Made by a program: the position numbers and the translations under genes. 64,000 nt of DNA from Undibacterium sp. 5I1 (GTDB lineage Bacteria > Pseudomonadota > Gammaproteobacteria > Burkholderiales > Burkholderiaceae_D), in the NCBI RefSeq assembly GCF_034314085.1, contig NZ_JAVIWI010000001.1:124001-188000 (forward strand), read 5' to 3'. How positions within the stretch are numbered: position 1 is the stretch's first letter; the number at the start of each line of letters is the position of its first letter. Below the pieces are notes generated by a model. It was given only the letters and a program-made list of their open reading frames with translations. It ran no database searches and was not told where the DNA came from. Below, piece by piece: positions 7,709 to 16,568 of this stretch.

Positions 7709-9679
7709 TTAGTCAGAAGCCACCAAGCTCACGCCGCTGAAGCTAGCGTAAGAGTTGAGCAACAGGTAGTAAGTACCTGCGGCTGGTGAGCTAATAGTGA
7801 TCGTTTCAGTCGTGGTAGAACCATCAGATTTTTTCAAATAAGATGATGTTGTCGGTGCAGAACCTAGTTTGACGTAGATATCTGCATCGCCAGTTCCGCC
7901 CGATGTTTTAAAGGTCAATGTAGTGCGACCTGATGGAACCACAAAAGTGTATACCGTGGAGTTGCCAGTCGTCAGAGCGAGGCCAGTTTTTGCTACGCCA
8001 TTGCTCAATACATTGGATGGTGGAGGTGTTGTACCGCCGCCTGATCCCATGACAGTCGCAAAATTAGCAACGTTCAAACTGCCGTAGCCACTCGCATAAT
8101 CCCAACCAGTTTTTGCAGTATAACCACCGTTGCTGCCAGAAGTTACGTCATGGAACATTGTTGGATTAGCCGCTGCTTTTTGATAAATGGCAGAAGCTGG
8201 GAAGGCCAGTGTATTGTTGTTCATGGACTGAACGCGAGCCCAGAAACCAGTGAACAACGGTGCTGCCAGACTAGTACCACCGATTTGCGAGCTAGTACCG
8301 TTGACGATTACCAATGCGCCGCTATTAGGTGATGCATCAAATGCGACGTCAGGTGCGCCACGTTTGGTTGAGCTGCCTAATACGCCGGCGGCAGTTTGCC
8401 AGCTTGGTGCTGCTTCTGTCAGGCTTGGTCCGCCGCCTGCGCCACCACTGGAACTTTGCTGGCAATTAGCAGAGCTGGTGCAAGCCCATACTGTTTCAGA
8501 TGTCCATGTGGTACCTGACGTGTTCAGCAAAGTGCCGCCAACAGAGATGACATAAGGGGATACTGATGGATAGCTTTGAGCAGTGCTGGTGCCGCCGCAT
8601 TCATATGCGCCTGAATCGCCGGAAGAGACCGAGAAAGTCTGCCCTTGTGCTACCGCAGTCTGGAAGATCTGATCATTACTTGCGATGATGCCGGAGCTTT
8701 GCGCATCAGTTTCGCATTCGCCTAAAGACACGTTGATGGTTTTGGCCAAGTTATCACTGACAGCTTTGTTATAGGTATTTGTCAGGTCAGCATCGCTCAA
8801 GGTATTGGCTGTATACAAAATCATCTGTTTGATCGTACCACCTGCTGCTGCCAGTGCATCTTGTGTATCCATATTCCATTCATCTACACCAGACGTATCT
8901 GTGCTGGCAGAGCCGACAGTAACAGTAGTGACATTGGTTTTTGGATAACCAGCGTTGGTGGTGAATGTGTTCAGATCTTTGATCGTTTGCGTCATGCTAC
9001 CTTGGGTAATAATACCGATAGTGGCATTGGTCGCACTTGGCAAGCTCGATGCATTATAGATCAGAGGAAAATCAGTTGGATTGTGACCAGCTGTCGTCAG
9101 TGTTTTTGCATCAGGACGTATTGCCATTGTGTGATGCAGATGAACAGTTTGCAGACCATGGACTGCCAATACGATATCACCCAGCGATTGGGGTACAGAG
9201 ACATCACTTACGTTGGCATGCGCAGTGCGGCCATTGATGTTGTATGTTTGCAGGTCGGTGTTGAAGGCAGTTTTGATGGAGGATGCAGTACCGTCAGCAC
9301 TCACCAGCATACGATTGTCAGCAACGACGATGTTGACGAAACCGCTTTTTGTCAAATGATCGACTACGGATTTTACTTGTTCTGCGGTTGGTGCGTAGTG
9401 ACTCAAGAACTCTGCGCTAGTGATGGGCTTTGCGCCGCCGCCAGTGATGAGGTTGGCCGTCAATGCATCAAGATCTGCTTTATTGCGTACTTTTAAAGAG
9501 ATCACAACATGGGTAGGTGTACCCGCTTGCATCAATGCAATGGGTGTCGCTGCGCTAAGTAAACGAGGTGCTTTAGTCGCGGTAGATGCACGTAGTTCTG
9601 CTGCATGTGCTGCGCCACCAATTGTGGCTAAAACCATTGCTGCCACTGGCAGCATTTTAAATTTACAACTGAGTTTCAT
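7709..9679 (-). CDS. Secreted S53 (sedolisin) serine-carboxyl peptidase with PPC domain
   Basis: 656-residue secreted protease precursor. Signal peptide residues 1-26 (cleavage after AHA), pro-kumamolisin activation domain about 45-185, S53 catalytic domain about 205-545, a GGGTTPPP linker near 548-554, and a PPC beta-sandwich domain about 560-655. All catalytic residues are present: E267 and D271 in DEWNMDTQ, the oxyanion Asp D355 in SSGDSGAYEC, and S470 in GGTSLAAP. The calcium site is recognisable around D511 (FHDVTSG) and D527. The enzyme should mature by removal of the propeptide and act on protein outside the cell, probably at acidic pH, as the family does. It stands alone; no transporter is adjacent. 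Confidence 0.92.
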   Translation of the reverse strand: MKLSCKFKMLPVAAMVLATIGGAAHAAELRASTATKAPRLLSAATPIALMQAGTPTHVVISLKVRNKADLDALTANLITGGGAKPITSAEFLSHYAPTAEQVKSVVDHLTKSGFVNIVVADNRMLVSADGTASSIKTAFNTDLQTYNINGRTAHANVSDVSVPQSLGDIVLAVHGLQTVHLHHTMAIRPDAKTLTTAGHNPTDFPLIYNASSLPSATNATIGIITQGSMTQTIKDLNTFTTNAGYPKTNVTTVTVGSASTDTSGVDEWNMDTQDALAAAGGTIKQMILYTANTLSDADLTNTYNKAVSDNLAKTINVSLGECETDAQSSGIIASNDQIFQTAVAQGQTFSVSSGDSGAYECGGTSTAQSYPSVSPYVISVGGTLLNTSGTTWTSETVWACTSSANCQQSSSGGAGGGPSLTEAAPSWQTAAGVLGSSTKRGAPDVAFDASPNSGALVIVNGTSSQIGGTSLAAPLFTGFWARVQSMNNNTLAFPASAIYQKAAANPTMFHDVTSGSNGGYTAKTGWDYASGYGSLNVANFATVMGSGGGTTPPPSNVLSNGVAKTGLALTTGNSTVYTFVVPSGRTTLTFKTSGGTGDADIYVKLGSAPTTSSYLKKSDGSTTTETITISSPAAGTYYLLLNSYASFSGVSLVASD

Positions 9680-9982
9680 TACTTATCTCCAAATGGTAAT
9701 ACGAAGAAAGTGACCAGTCCAAAGGATTTTGAAGCGATCGGTTCAGTCACAGCAACCTGAGAGAAAATCTTGTTTTCTACAGGCTTGGCAAATTCAATTT
9801 CCCGTTTTTAAGAGGCGGTCTAGAAAAAATGCCTATTACAGGGCCGACTTACGTTGGATAGTAAGTTGGTCGACCTTGAAATATTCTTGGTAAAGCAGTG
9901 ATGCGTAAATCTAAAAACGAGGCTTTGAAGCTAGATTTTTAAAATCAGACTTTTGAAATAATATTTTTACAGCTCGGAATTG
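9680..9982. other. Gene-free stretch upstream of the S53 peptidase
   Basis: About 300 bases holding the presumed promoter of the peptidase on the minus strand. The only structure seen is a 9 bp imperfect hairpin at 9844-9869 (CCGACTTAC / GTAAGTTGG), too weak to name. Confidence 0.4.
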
Positions 9983-10357
9983 TTAACTGAGGCAAAAATA
10001 ATTAGGTTTGAAACGCTTAGTCTCAAAGTCATACTGGCTAATTTGACTGTTGACGCTGTTGTTTGATGTTGGAGCTAATGTTGTAACTGATGCTGGAACG
10101 AGAGGATTGAAGTGATGCAGCTGAGGTGTATCAAGCTCAGAAGCAATTACCGTAAAGAGGGACATTTTTTCTTCTGTTATCGATAATCTCAGATCAATAG
10201 AACCGGGAGACGTTGGGTGGCGCATGGCGATCAGGTCGCCATCATTAAAGAGACTTTTTTTGTCTATACAATCTGCATTCCAATTAACTCTTTCAGCAAT
10301 CTGTTGATAATGCTGGATCATCTTTAATGCACTCCAATGAATGGGTGACACAAACAA
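9983..10357 (-). CDS. Possible orphan protein, uncertain
   Basis: An open frame of 124 codons starting at TTG. No homologous family is recognised and no ribosome binding site is seen at the TTG or at the first ATG (residue 13). The composition is rich in Ser, Asn and Gln. It could be a real low-expression gene or a chance ORF in an AT-rich gap. Kept only because nothing else occupies this region. Confidence 0.25.
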   Translation of the reverse strand: MFVSPIHWSALKMIQHYQQIAERVNWNADCIDKKSLFNDGDLIAMRHPTSPGSIDLRLSITEEKMSLFTVIASELDTPQLHHFNPLVPASVTTLAPTSNNSVNSQISQYDFETKRFKPNYFCLS

Positions 10358-11140
10358 TTACAACCAATTTTAAGCAACTTTATACTGATGCATCGCCAGT
10401 TTTTCGCAGCGCCAATCAGCTTCTTTTTTTGGATCTTGCTAGTTTATTAATTTAGTTCCCGGCTCGCAGTTTTACGCTCAAATCTGAATTTAATTTAGCG
10501 TTTAAATCTGTTGAATCTGAGATAAATAATTGACTGAAAGAAAACTTATGCTAGCAGAAGAAATATTCTGGAAAGTTAAGGAACACCGATTAATGTGTAA
10601 CTATCAGTAACAATCTGCTGAAATGGATATTGAAAAATAAGTCATTTTTATGTTTTTTTTACATTCCTAAAAATCACCAAATTTATCTGCAAAGATGCAG
10701 CTTTTTTTCTCATCGATTTTGGAGATTTAATTTGTGTAAAGAAATCAGCTTAGAATTTTTATACTAATACTGTTGTATTTTCTGCCGTTGTTTTCAAGCG
10801 TCAAAATTCATAATCAAAAAACTTTCTTCAAGAAAAAATATTCAACGGCTTTTTTGCTGGATAAAAAATTTTGATGAAAATCTCGTCAGCTTGGGAAGTG
10901 CAATGATCAGATATTCGACAGATATTCTCCAAGCGACATCCTCGCCGCTGCGCCTTGCTGCGACAAATTGGCGTAAATCTTGTTGACGACTTAGTGAAGA
11001 CTTAGTGATGATTGAGTGGCTGGCTAATGCTGGGTCAAATGCTGAGCCAAATGTTAAGGATGCAATCCGATGATGTCAGAATGTTTTTTTCTTGTTATGA
11101 TCTCGCATCCTTAATGCAACTCAAGTGCAAAAACAAAAGA
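10358..11140. other. AT-rich gene-free stretch with a repeat remnant
   Basis: Nearly 800 bases of markedly AT-rich sequence. The only recognisable content is a half copy of the ~100 bp element at 10932-10980. The TTG-initiated ORF that runs in from 11012 joins the DUF2946-like gene but its N-terminal part does not look like protein. Confidence 0.45.
10932..10980. repeat. Decayed half of the ~100 bp element
   Basis: CGACATCCTCGCCGCTGCG followed by CCTTGCTGCGACAAATTGGCG aligns with the right half of the copy at 3567-3669 (CTACGCCTTGCTGGGACAG...TTGCG). The left half is missing. Confidence 0.45.
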
Positions 11141-11539
11141 ATGGTTCAGCGTAAGTCTACCGATCAACATCCGCTTGCTAAGCAAGGCACTGCCGCCATG
11201 TCGGAGATGCCTGCAAAGTTGGCTACAGCTACATTCGCTCGTGCATTTGCAGCGCGTGATGTATGGCGCTTGCTGATTATTTTGTTTGGTGCTTTTGCCT
11301 TGGTCTTAGCTTTGACAACGGCTGCGACACATCAACACAAGACCGCGCTGGACACCAAAGAATGCGCCATCTGCAGCGATGTAATCGATAAGGTAGTCGG
11401 TCTGCCGTTGTTACCTGCGATTGTTCAGCACGTTTATGTTATGCCTTACCGGGTTCTCGCTGTCTCGGTCAAGATCGCCAACTATTGCTCGCCTGAGCTT
11501 TTTCCACCAAGCTGCGGTCCCCCGCACGCCTCTGCGTAA
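11141..11539 (+). CDS. DUF2946-like membrane-anchored protein
   Basis: 132 residues from the ATG chosen at 11141 (the frame extends to a TTG at 11012 but that part is not convincing). One hydrophobic segment of about 20 residues (LLIILFGAFALVLALTTAA) is followed by a short loop with His and a CAIC pair (HQHKTALDTKECAICSDV) and a C-terminal PPSCGPPHA, the layout of DUF2946 proteins. Cys and His outside the membrane suggest a metal or redox link. It lies directly upstream of a TonB-dependent receptor, a pairing typical of outer-membrane metal uptake loci, but the metal cannot be named from sequence. Confidence 0.6.
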   Translation: MVQRKSTDQHPLAKQGTAAMSEMPAKLATATFARAFAARDVWRLLIILFGAFALVLALTTAATHQHKTALDTKECAICSDVIDKVVGLPLLPAIVQHVYVMPYRVLAVSVKIANYCSPELFPPSCGPPHASA

Positions 11540-11688
11540 TTCATCAAAAACAGTTCAATTTAAAAATTGAGCTGAACTCCGGTTTTAATTTAAATTTTCG
11601 AACTTCAGTTTGAAAATTATATTTTTAAGCGAGCTTGCCTTCATTCGACAAGGCTGGGTTTCGCGTATTTTATTCAGAGGTTATTAAC

Positions 11689-13857
11689 ATGCAACGTACT
11701 CTTAAACTGAGTAAGCTTTCACTCGCCCTGGCTGGTCTGTTTGCCATTTCATCCACTCATGCTGCAGGTGATTCTGTGGCGGACACGCCGGACGCATCAG
11801 GCAAATCTGACACGCCAGTACAAAGCGTAGAAGTGACCGCGGCGCATCTTAAAAGTGCGCGGATTGAATTGTCACCCAAGATCGGTACCACCGTTTATAG
11901 CATTGATACCCACATGATAGACATGCTGGGACAAGGCGATAACACACCGTTTAATGAGGTTTTGCTGCGTTTGCCTGGCGTCGCTCAAGACTCTAAGGCG
12001 TCTGGCGGTTTGCACGTACGTGATGATCACGCTAACGTGCAATATCGGATTAACGGTGTCCAGCTGCCAGAAAGTATTACTGGTTTTGGGCAGTCGATTG
12101 ACACGCGTTTGGTCGATCAGACTGATTTTATGACAGGGGCATTGCCAGCACAGTTTGGTTTGCGTACTGCGGGTATTGTTGATATCCAAACCAAGGAAGG
12201 CGGCGTAACGCCAGGTGGCCGGATTGGTATCCAGATGGGTAGCCATAGCTATGTTGAACCTAGCGCGGAATTTTTTGGTAGCAAAGGCGCGTTCAATTAT
12301 TATTTGTCCGGTAGCTTCTTATCCAACTCTCTGGGGATTGAGAATCCGGTACCAAGTTCTAGCGCATTGCATGACAAAACCCGGCAATCTAAAACCTTTG
12401 GTAATTTGTCTTATTTTTTAGATGACAACACGCGTCTGGGTTTGATGTTTGGTACCTATAACGGTCGTTTCCAGATTCCAAACAATCCTAACCAGGCGCC
12501 CGGTTTTGCGCTCACAGGTTTTAGTGACGGTACCACTAGCAGTTTGCCCTCATCCAACCTGAATGAGAACCAACGTGAGGTGAACCGCTTCGCCGTGGTT
12601 TCGCTGCAAAAAAGTTTAGGGAACGTCAATTTTCAGCTATCCGCTTTCAATCAATATTCTGAATTGCATTTTACGCCGGATGCGAATGGCGATTTAATTT
12701 ATAACGGCGTCGCTTCAGATTCGCTGCGTTCTAACCGTGCCAACGGCGTGCAATTTGATATCAGTTATAAACTGCATCAAGATCACACTTTGCGGGCGGG
12801 CGGTGCTTATACCCGTCAAGTCACGGCCAGCAATAATGCTGTGTCCTTATTTACGACGGATGATTCCGGCGCACAAAATTCTTCAGACGCCATCACGATT
12901 CAAGACAATGGTGGCAAAACCGGTACGCTATCTAGTTTGTATTTGCAGGATGAATGGCATATCGCCCAACCACTGACATTGAACTACGGCGTGCGCTTTG
13001 ACAAAGTGTCGGCCTACACCTCTGAACAGCAATGGAGTCCCCGTTTAAACCTGGCGTATAAATTGAGTGATACCACCGCTTTACACGCAGGTTATTCACG
13101 CTACTTCACGCCGCCACCGCAAGAATTGGCCGCGCAATCGAGTATTAATTTGTATGCCGGTACCACCAACGCACCACAAATTCCGACCTCCGACAACGTC
13201 AAGGCGGAGCGCACGCATTACTACGATCTGGGGATTAGCCATCACGTCAATCAAGACCTGGTATTGACCGCTGATGCTTACTATAAAAAAATTACCAATA
13301 TGCTGGACGAAGGCCAATTTGGCCAGGCCTTGATACTCACGCCATTTAACTATGCGCAGGGTTACGCCAAAGGCTTGGAGTTGTCTGCAATTTACAGCCA
13401 AAAAAATTGGGGAGCGTATCTGAATCTGGCTTTTCAAAAAGCTCAAGGTAAAAATATTAATTCCGGCCAGGCTTTGTTTGGCGTAGATGAAGTTGCTTAT
13501 ATCGCCAATCATTACATCTATGTGGATCATGATCAGACCATGACGTTGTCGGGCGGTACTCACTACCATTTCGGCGATTCTCAACTCAGTGCCGACTTCT
13601 TATACGGTAGTGGTTTACGTGATACGCCAGATGGTGCAGCACCAAATTCAGGTACTTTGCCAAGCTATACAACGATCAATACGGCGTTCACCCATACCTG
13701 GAAAAATACCCCCGCCGGTAAGATAGAAGGACGAATTGCCTTGATCAATTTGTTTGATAAATCCTACTTACTACGTGACGGTTCTGGCGTCGGCGTCGGG
13801 GCTCCACAATATGGCCCGCGTCGTACTTTGTATGTGGGATTGTCCACCAGTTTTTAA
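11689..13857 (+). CDS. TonB-dependent outer membrane receptor
   Basis: 722-residue TonB-dependent receptor. Signal peptide residues 1-26 (cleavage after THA), plug domain about 55-185 (DNTPFNEVLLRLPGVAQDS, then VQYRINGVQLP and the FMTGALPAQFGLRTAGIVDI strand), then a 22-strand barrel ending in the aromatic C-terminus YVGLSTSF. The start is the ATG at 11689 with AGAGG eight bases upstream, not the earlier in-frame codon. The ligand is unknown; the DUF2946-like neighbour hints at a metal or metal chelate. No TonB/ExbBD genes are nearby. Confidence 0.9.
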   Translation: MQRTLKLSKLSLALAGLFAISSTHAAGDSVADTPDASGKSDTPVQSVEVTAAHLKSARIELSPKIGTTVYSIDTHMIDMLGQGDNTPFNEVLLRLPGVAQDSKASGGLHVRDDHANVQYRINGVQLPESITGFGQSIDTRLVDQTDFMTGALPAQFGLRTAGIVDIQTKEGGVTPGGRIGIQMGSHSYVEPSAEFFGSKGAFNYYLSGSFLSNSLGIENPVPSSSALHDKTRQSKTFGNLSYFLDDNTRLGLMFGTYNGRFQIPNNPNQAPGFALTGFSDGTTSSLPSSNLNENQREVNRFAVVSLQKSLGNVNFQLSAFNQYSELHFTPDANGDLIYNGVASDSLRSNRANGVQFDISYKLHQDHTLRAGGAYTRQVTASNNAVSLFTTDDSGAQNSSDAITIQDNGGKTGTLSSLYLQDEWHIAQPLTLNYGVRFDKVSAYTSEQQWSPRLNLAYKLSDTTALHAGYSRYFTPPPQELAAQSSINLYAGTTNAPQIPTSDNVKAERTHYYDLGISHHVNQDLVLTADAYYKKITNMLDEGQFGQALILTPFNYAQGYAKGLELSAIYSQKNWGAYLNLAFQKAQGKNINSGQALFGVDEVAYIANHYIYVDHDQTMTLSGGTHYHFGDSQLSADFLYGSGLRDTPDGAAPNSGTLPSYTTINTAFTHTWKNTPAGKIEGRIALINLFDKSYLLRDGSGVGVGAPQYGPRRTLYVGLSTSF

Positions 13858-13892
13858 GAGAATGTTTATTTAAATTTGTTAATGTGAAATGA

Positions 13893-13925
13893 ATAGCCGA
13901 TACTATAAAAAGATCGGCTATTTTT
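13893..13925 (+). terminator. Intrinsic terminator of the receptor gene
   Basis: ATAGCCGAT / ATCGGCTAT, a 9 bp perfect stem with an 11-base loop, directly followed by five T. The T tract abuts the left end of repeat copy C. Confidence 0.85.
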
Positions 13926-14009
13926 ATATACTCCCCATAAATTTTATTATAAATGCCTTATTGTCCAATTAAGATATGGACGATCAATTTATACTTAAGG
14001 TGAGTATAT
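13926..14009. repeat. 84 bp ATATACTCC/GGAGTATAT element, copy C (reverse orientation)
   Basis: Starts ATATACTCCCCATAA, has ATGCCTTATTGTCCAATT ... TGGACGAT in the middle and ends GAGTATAT. It sits immediately after the T tract of the receptor's terminator. Confidence 0.85.
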
Positions 14010-14142
14010 GTTTTACAAGCGAGATTTATATCGGTATCTTGACAATAAAAAATGAATGTTAATACGTACAAATAAGTATCTGCAATTGAAACATCAGCAT
14101 CCAAAATAACCTCAAACTGAATATGCTCGTACAATATTCCAA

Positions 14143-15060
14143 ATGAGCACACCCACCTCGAACCCTCAATCCGCTTACGAGCGCCGTCAATATTTAATTG
14201 GTCTGGTGATCGCCATTACTGGGGCGATTTTATTTTCGACCAAGGCAATTGTCGCCAAACTGATTTACCGTTATCACGTTGATGCGGTCACTCTGATTAT
14301 GTTTCGCATGCTATTTTCTTTGCCAATTTTTGCTGCAATTGCTATTTGGCAAGCACATAAAGGTGGCGCCTTGTCAGTAGCTGATCGTTGGCGTTTAGTG
14401 GTCTTGGGTTTGATCGGTTATTACCTCTCCAGTTTTTTAGATTTTTTGGGTTTGCAATACATCACCGCAGCACTGGAACGCCTGATTTTATTTTTGACAC
14501 CTTCATTTGTGCTGCTGATTTCAGCAACATTTTTAAAACGTAAAATCAGCAAAATAGAATGCGCCGCTTTAGCAGTTTCTTACCTTGGAATAGTGCTGGT
14601 ATTTGTGCATGATTTACAGTTTGGTGGCGCAGATGTTTTGCTAGGCGGGTTGCTGGTTTTAGGTGCCGCCACATCGTATGCTCTGTACTTAATACAGTCT
14701 GGTCAATTGGTGATGCGCCTTGGTAGCCTGCGCCTAGTTTCTTATGCGATGTGTGTATCTAGTGTGGCATGTATCGGGCAATTTTTTGCGCTGCGCCCTG
14801 TCAGCATGATGATCCAGCCCGCACCTGTATACTGGTTGTCTTTAATTAACGCAATATTGTGTACTGTGTTGCCGGTATTCCTGACCATGATTGCGGTGCA
14901 ACGTATTGGCGCGCCCATCGCCTCGCAAGCAGGCATGATAGGGCCGGTTTCTACTTTATTTTTAGGGGCGTTTTTTTTAAGTGAACCGATCACCGCCTGG
15001 CAGCTTGCAGGCACTGTTTTAGTCGTTGGCGGCATGTATTTATTGTCGATGAAAAAATGA
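14143..15060 (+). CDS. EamA/DMT-family transporter
   Basis: 305-residue inner-membrane protein with ten hydrophobic helices arranged as two EamA repeats (about residues 18-150 and 165-302), the drug/metabolite transporter fold. The opening GAILFSTKAIVAKLIYRY and the second-repeat end GTVLVVGGMYLL are typical. Family members mostly export amino acids or other metabolites; the substrate cannot be predicted. Apparently monocistronic. Confidence 0.85.
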   Translation: MSTPTSNPQSAYERRQYLIGLVIAITGAILFSTKAIVAKLIYRYHVDAVTLIMFRMLFSLPIFAAIAIWQAHKGGALSVADRWRLVVLGLIGYYLSSFLDFLGLQYITAALERLILFLTPSFVLLISATFLKRKISKIECAALAVSYLGIVLVFVHDLQFGGADVLLGGLLVLGAATSYALYLIQSGQLVMRLGSLRLVSYAMCVSSVACIGQFFALRPVSMMIQPAPVYWLSLINAILCTVLPVFLTMIAVQRIGAPIASQAGMIGPVSTLFLGAFFLSEPITAWQLAGTVLVVGGMYLLSMKK

Positions 15061-15172
15061 TTATTTTTTTAATCTGAGTTCACATTTCAATTCAGCTCAA
15101 TTCACATTAAGAGCTAAATTAAAACTTTAATTCAAATTTGAATTACAGCTAATTAACCAAGAGAGCGAGACC

Positions 15173-16153
15173 ATGACAACCACAAAAGCCATCATAATCC
15201 AGCAAACCGGCGGTCCAGAAGTGATGGAATACGTCGATGTCACACTGGGCCAGCCAGGCCCCGGCGAAGCGCTGGTCCGCCATGCCGCCTGCGGGCTGAA
15301 TTATATCGATGTGTACTTTCGTACCGGCCTATATCCGCAAGTCTTGCCAGCGGGTTTAGGGATGGAAGCCGCAGGCGTAGTGGAGGCTGTTGGTGCTGAT
15401 GTGACTTATGTCAAGGTAGGTGATCGTGTTGCTTATGCCGGTCGCCCCAACGGTGCGTATGCCGAGGCTAGGATTATGCCAGCCGATAATCTGGTGCGTC
15501 TGCCAGACAATATCTCGTTTGAAACCGCCGCAGCAATGATGTTGCAAGGCTTGACTGTGGAATATTTGTTTAACCGCACCTTTCCGCTCAAAGGTGGAGA
15601 AACTATTTTGTTCCATGCCGCAGCAGGTGGCGTCGGTTTGATTGCTTGTCAGTGGGCGCGGGCGATTGGCGTGACGATGATAGGTACCGTCGGTTCGGAC
15701 GAAAAAGCCGAGCTCGCCAAAGCGCACGGTTGTACTCATGTGATCAATTACAACAAAGAGAATTTTGTTGAACGGGTGAAAGAAATTACCGGCGGCAAAG
15801 GCGTGCCAGTCGTGTATGACTCCATCGGTAAAGATACCTTCATCGGTTCGCTCAATTGTTTGTCGCCATTGGGCATGATGGTTAGCTTTGGCAGCGCTTC
15901 CGGTCCCGTACCAGAATTTGGTTTGAACGAACTCGCATCGCGCGGATCTTTGTTTATCACCCGTCCTAGCCTGATGAGTTATGCCGCTAAGCGCGAGGAT
16001 CTGGAACAGATGGCAGCGCATTTATTTGCCATGGTGGAGGGCGGCAAAATCAAAATCGACGTGCATCAGCGCTATGCTTTAAGTGAAGTAGCCCAAGCAC
16101 ATCACGATCTGGAAGCCCGAAAAACAACGGGTTCTACCATTTTGATTCCTTAG
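15173..16153 (+). CDS. qor: NADPH:quinone oxidoreductase (zinc-independent MDR family)
   Basis: 326-residue QOR-type medium-chain dehydrogenase/reductase. N-terminal GroES-like domain about 28-112 with CGLNYIDVYFRTGLYP, then a Rossmann domain with the dinucleotide motif HAAAGGVGLIACQWA near 146-160. No structural or catalytic zinc Cys cluster is present, as in QOR. The family reduces quinones with NADPH, usually by one-electron steps. AAGAGAG precedes the ATG. It stands alone. Confidence 0.9.
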   Translation: MTTTKAIIIQQTGGPEVMEYVDVTLGQPGPGEALVRHAACGLNYIDVYFRTGLYPQVLPAGLGMEAAGVVEAVGADVTYVKVGDRVAYAGRPNGAYAEARIMPADNLVRLPDNISFETAAAMMLQGLTVEYLFNRTFPLKGGETILFHAAAGGVGLIACQWARAIGVTMIGTVGSDEKAELAKAHGCTHVINYNKENFVERVKEITGGKGVPVVYDSIGKDTFIGSLNCLSPLGMMVSFGSASGPVPEFGLNELASRGSLFITRPSLMSYAAKREDLEQMAAHLFAMVEGGKIKIDVHQRYALSEVAQAHHDLEARKTTGSTILIP

Positions 16154-16189
16154 TATTGATTCCCTAAGATCGGCGCTGTCAGACACTCG

Positions 16190-16340
16190 GGACTTACGGA
16201 AAAACTAAAACCCCTCATTGCAGGGTCGTGGAGGCGCGGAGTCGCAACAAGAGCAGAGAAAAGCATTGATTTGCTGTTTCCCAGATTTCTCTGCGTTTGT
16301 TCATCTTCTCTTCCTCTGCGGTGTGCGGGGTTTTTTGTAG
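16190..16340. repeat. ~150 bp long-palindrome element, copy 1
   Basis: Begins GGACTTACGGAAAAACTAAAACCCCTC and ends GCGGGGTTTTTTG; in between lies a stretch rich in GCAGAG/CTCTGCG motifs that folds back on itself. Related to 36867-37080. Its left end resembles the ends of the ~100 bp element. Minus-strand ORFs here are by-products of the repeat. Confidence 0.6.
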
Positions 16341-16568
16341 ATTTGAATCCAAGCATACAGTTAGAAACGACAATAAAGCAACAGCACAATTAACAGCAGT
16401 GCATGTGGTAATCCTCATCAAATTTTTGTGCATGCAAATTTATTTGGTATTTTCAAAATAGATCATCCGCAGGCTTAACTTTTTATCTGTTTTTTTGGTT
16501 GTTTTTTATTTGCGTCGTTTTATACTTCAGTCAAGTATGTTGGGTGTATTTATTCTTTTTATCTCGAT

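Noticed and set aside
11012..11140. N-terminal extension of the DUF2946-like frame from a TTG
   Set aside because: No ribosome binding site, and the extra 43 residues do not resemble the family; the ATG at 11141 gives the expected layout.
16150..16433. Two minus-strand ORFs of 72-79 codons
   Set aside because: They lie in the long-palindrome repeat; the sequence is explained by the repeat and has no start signals.
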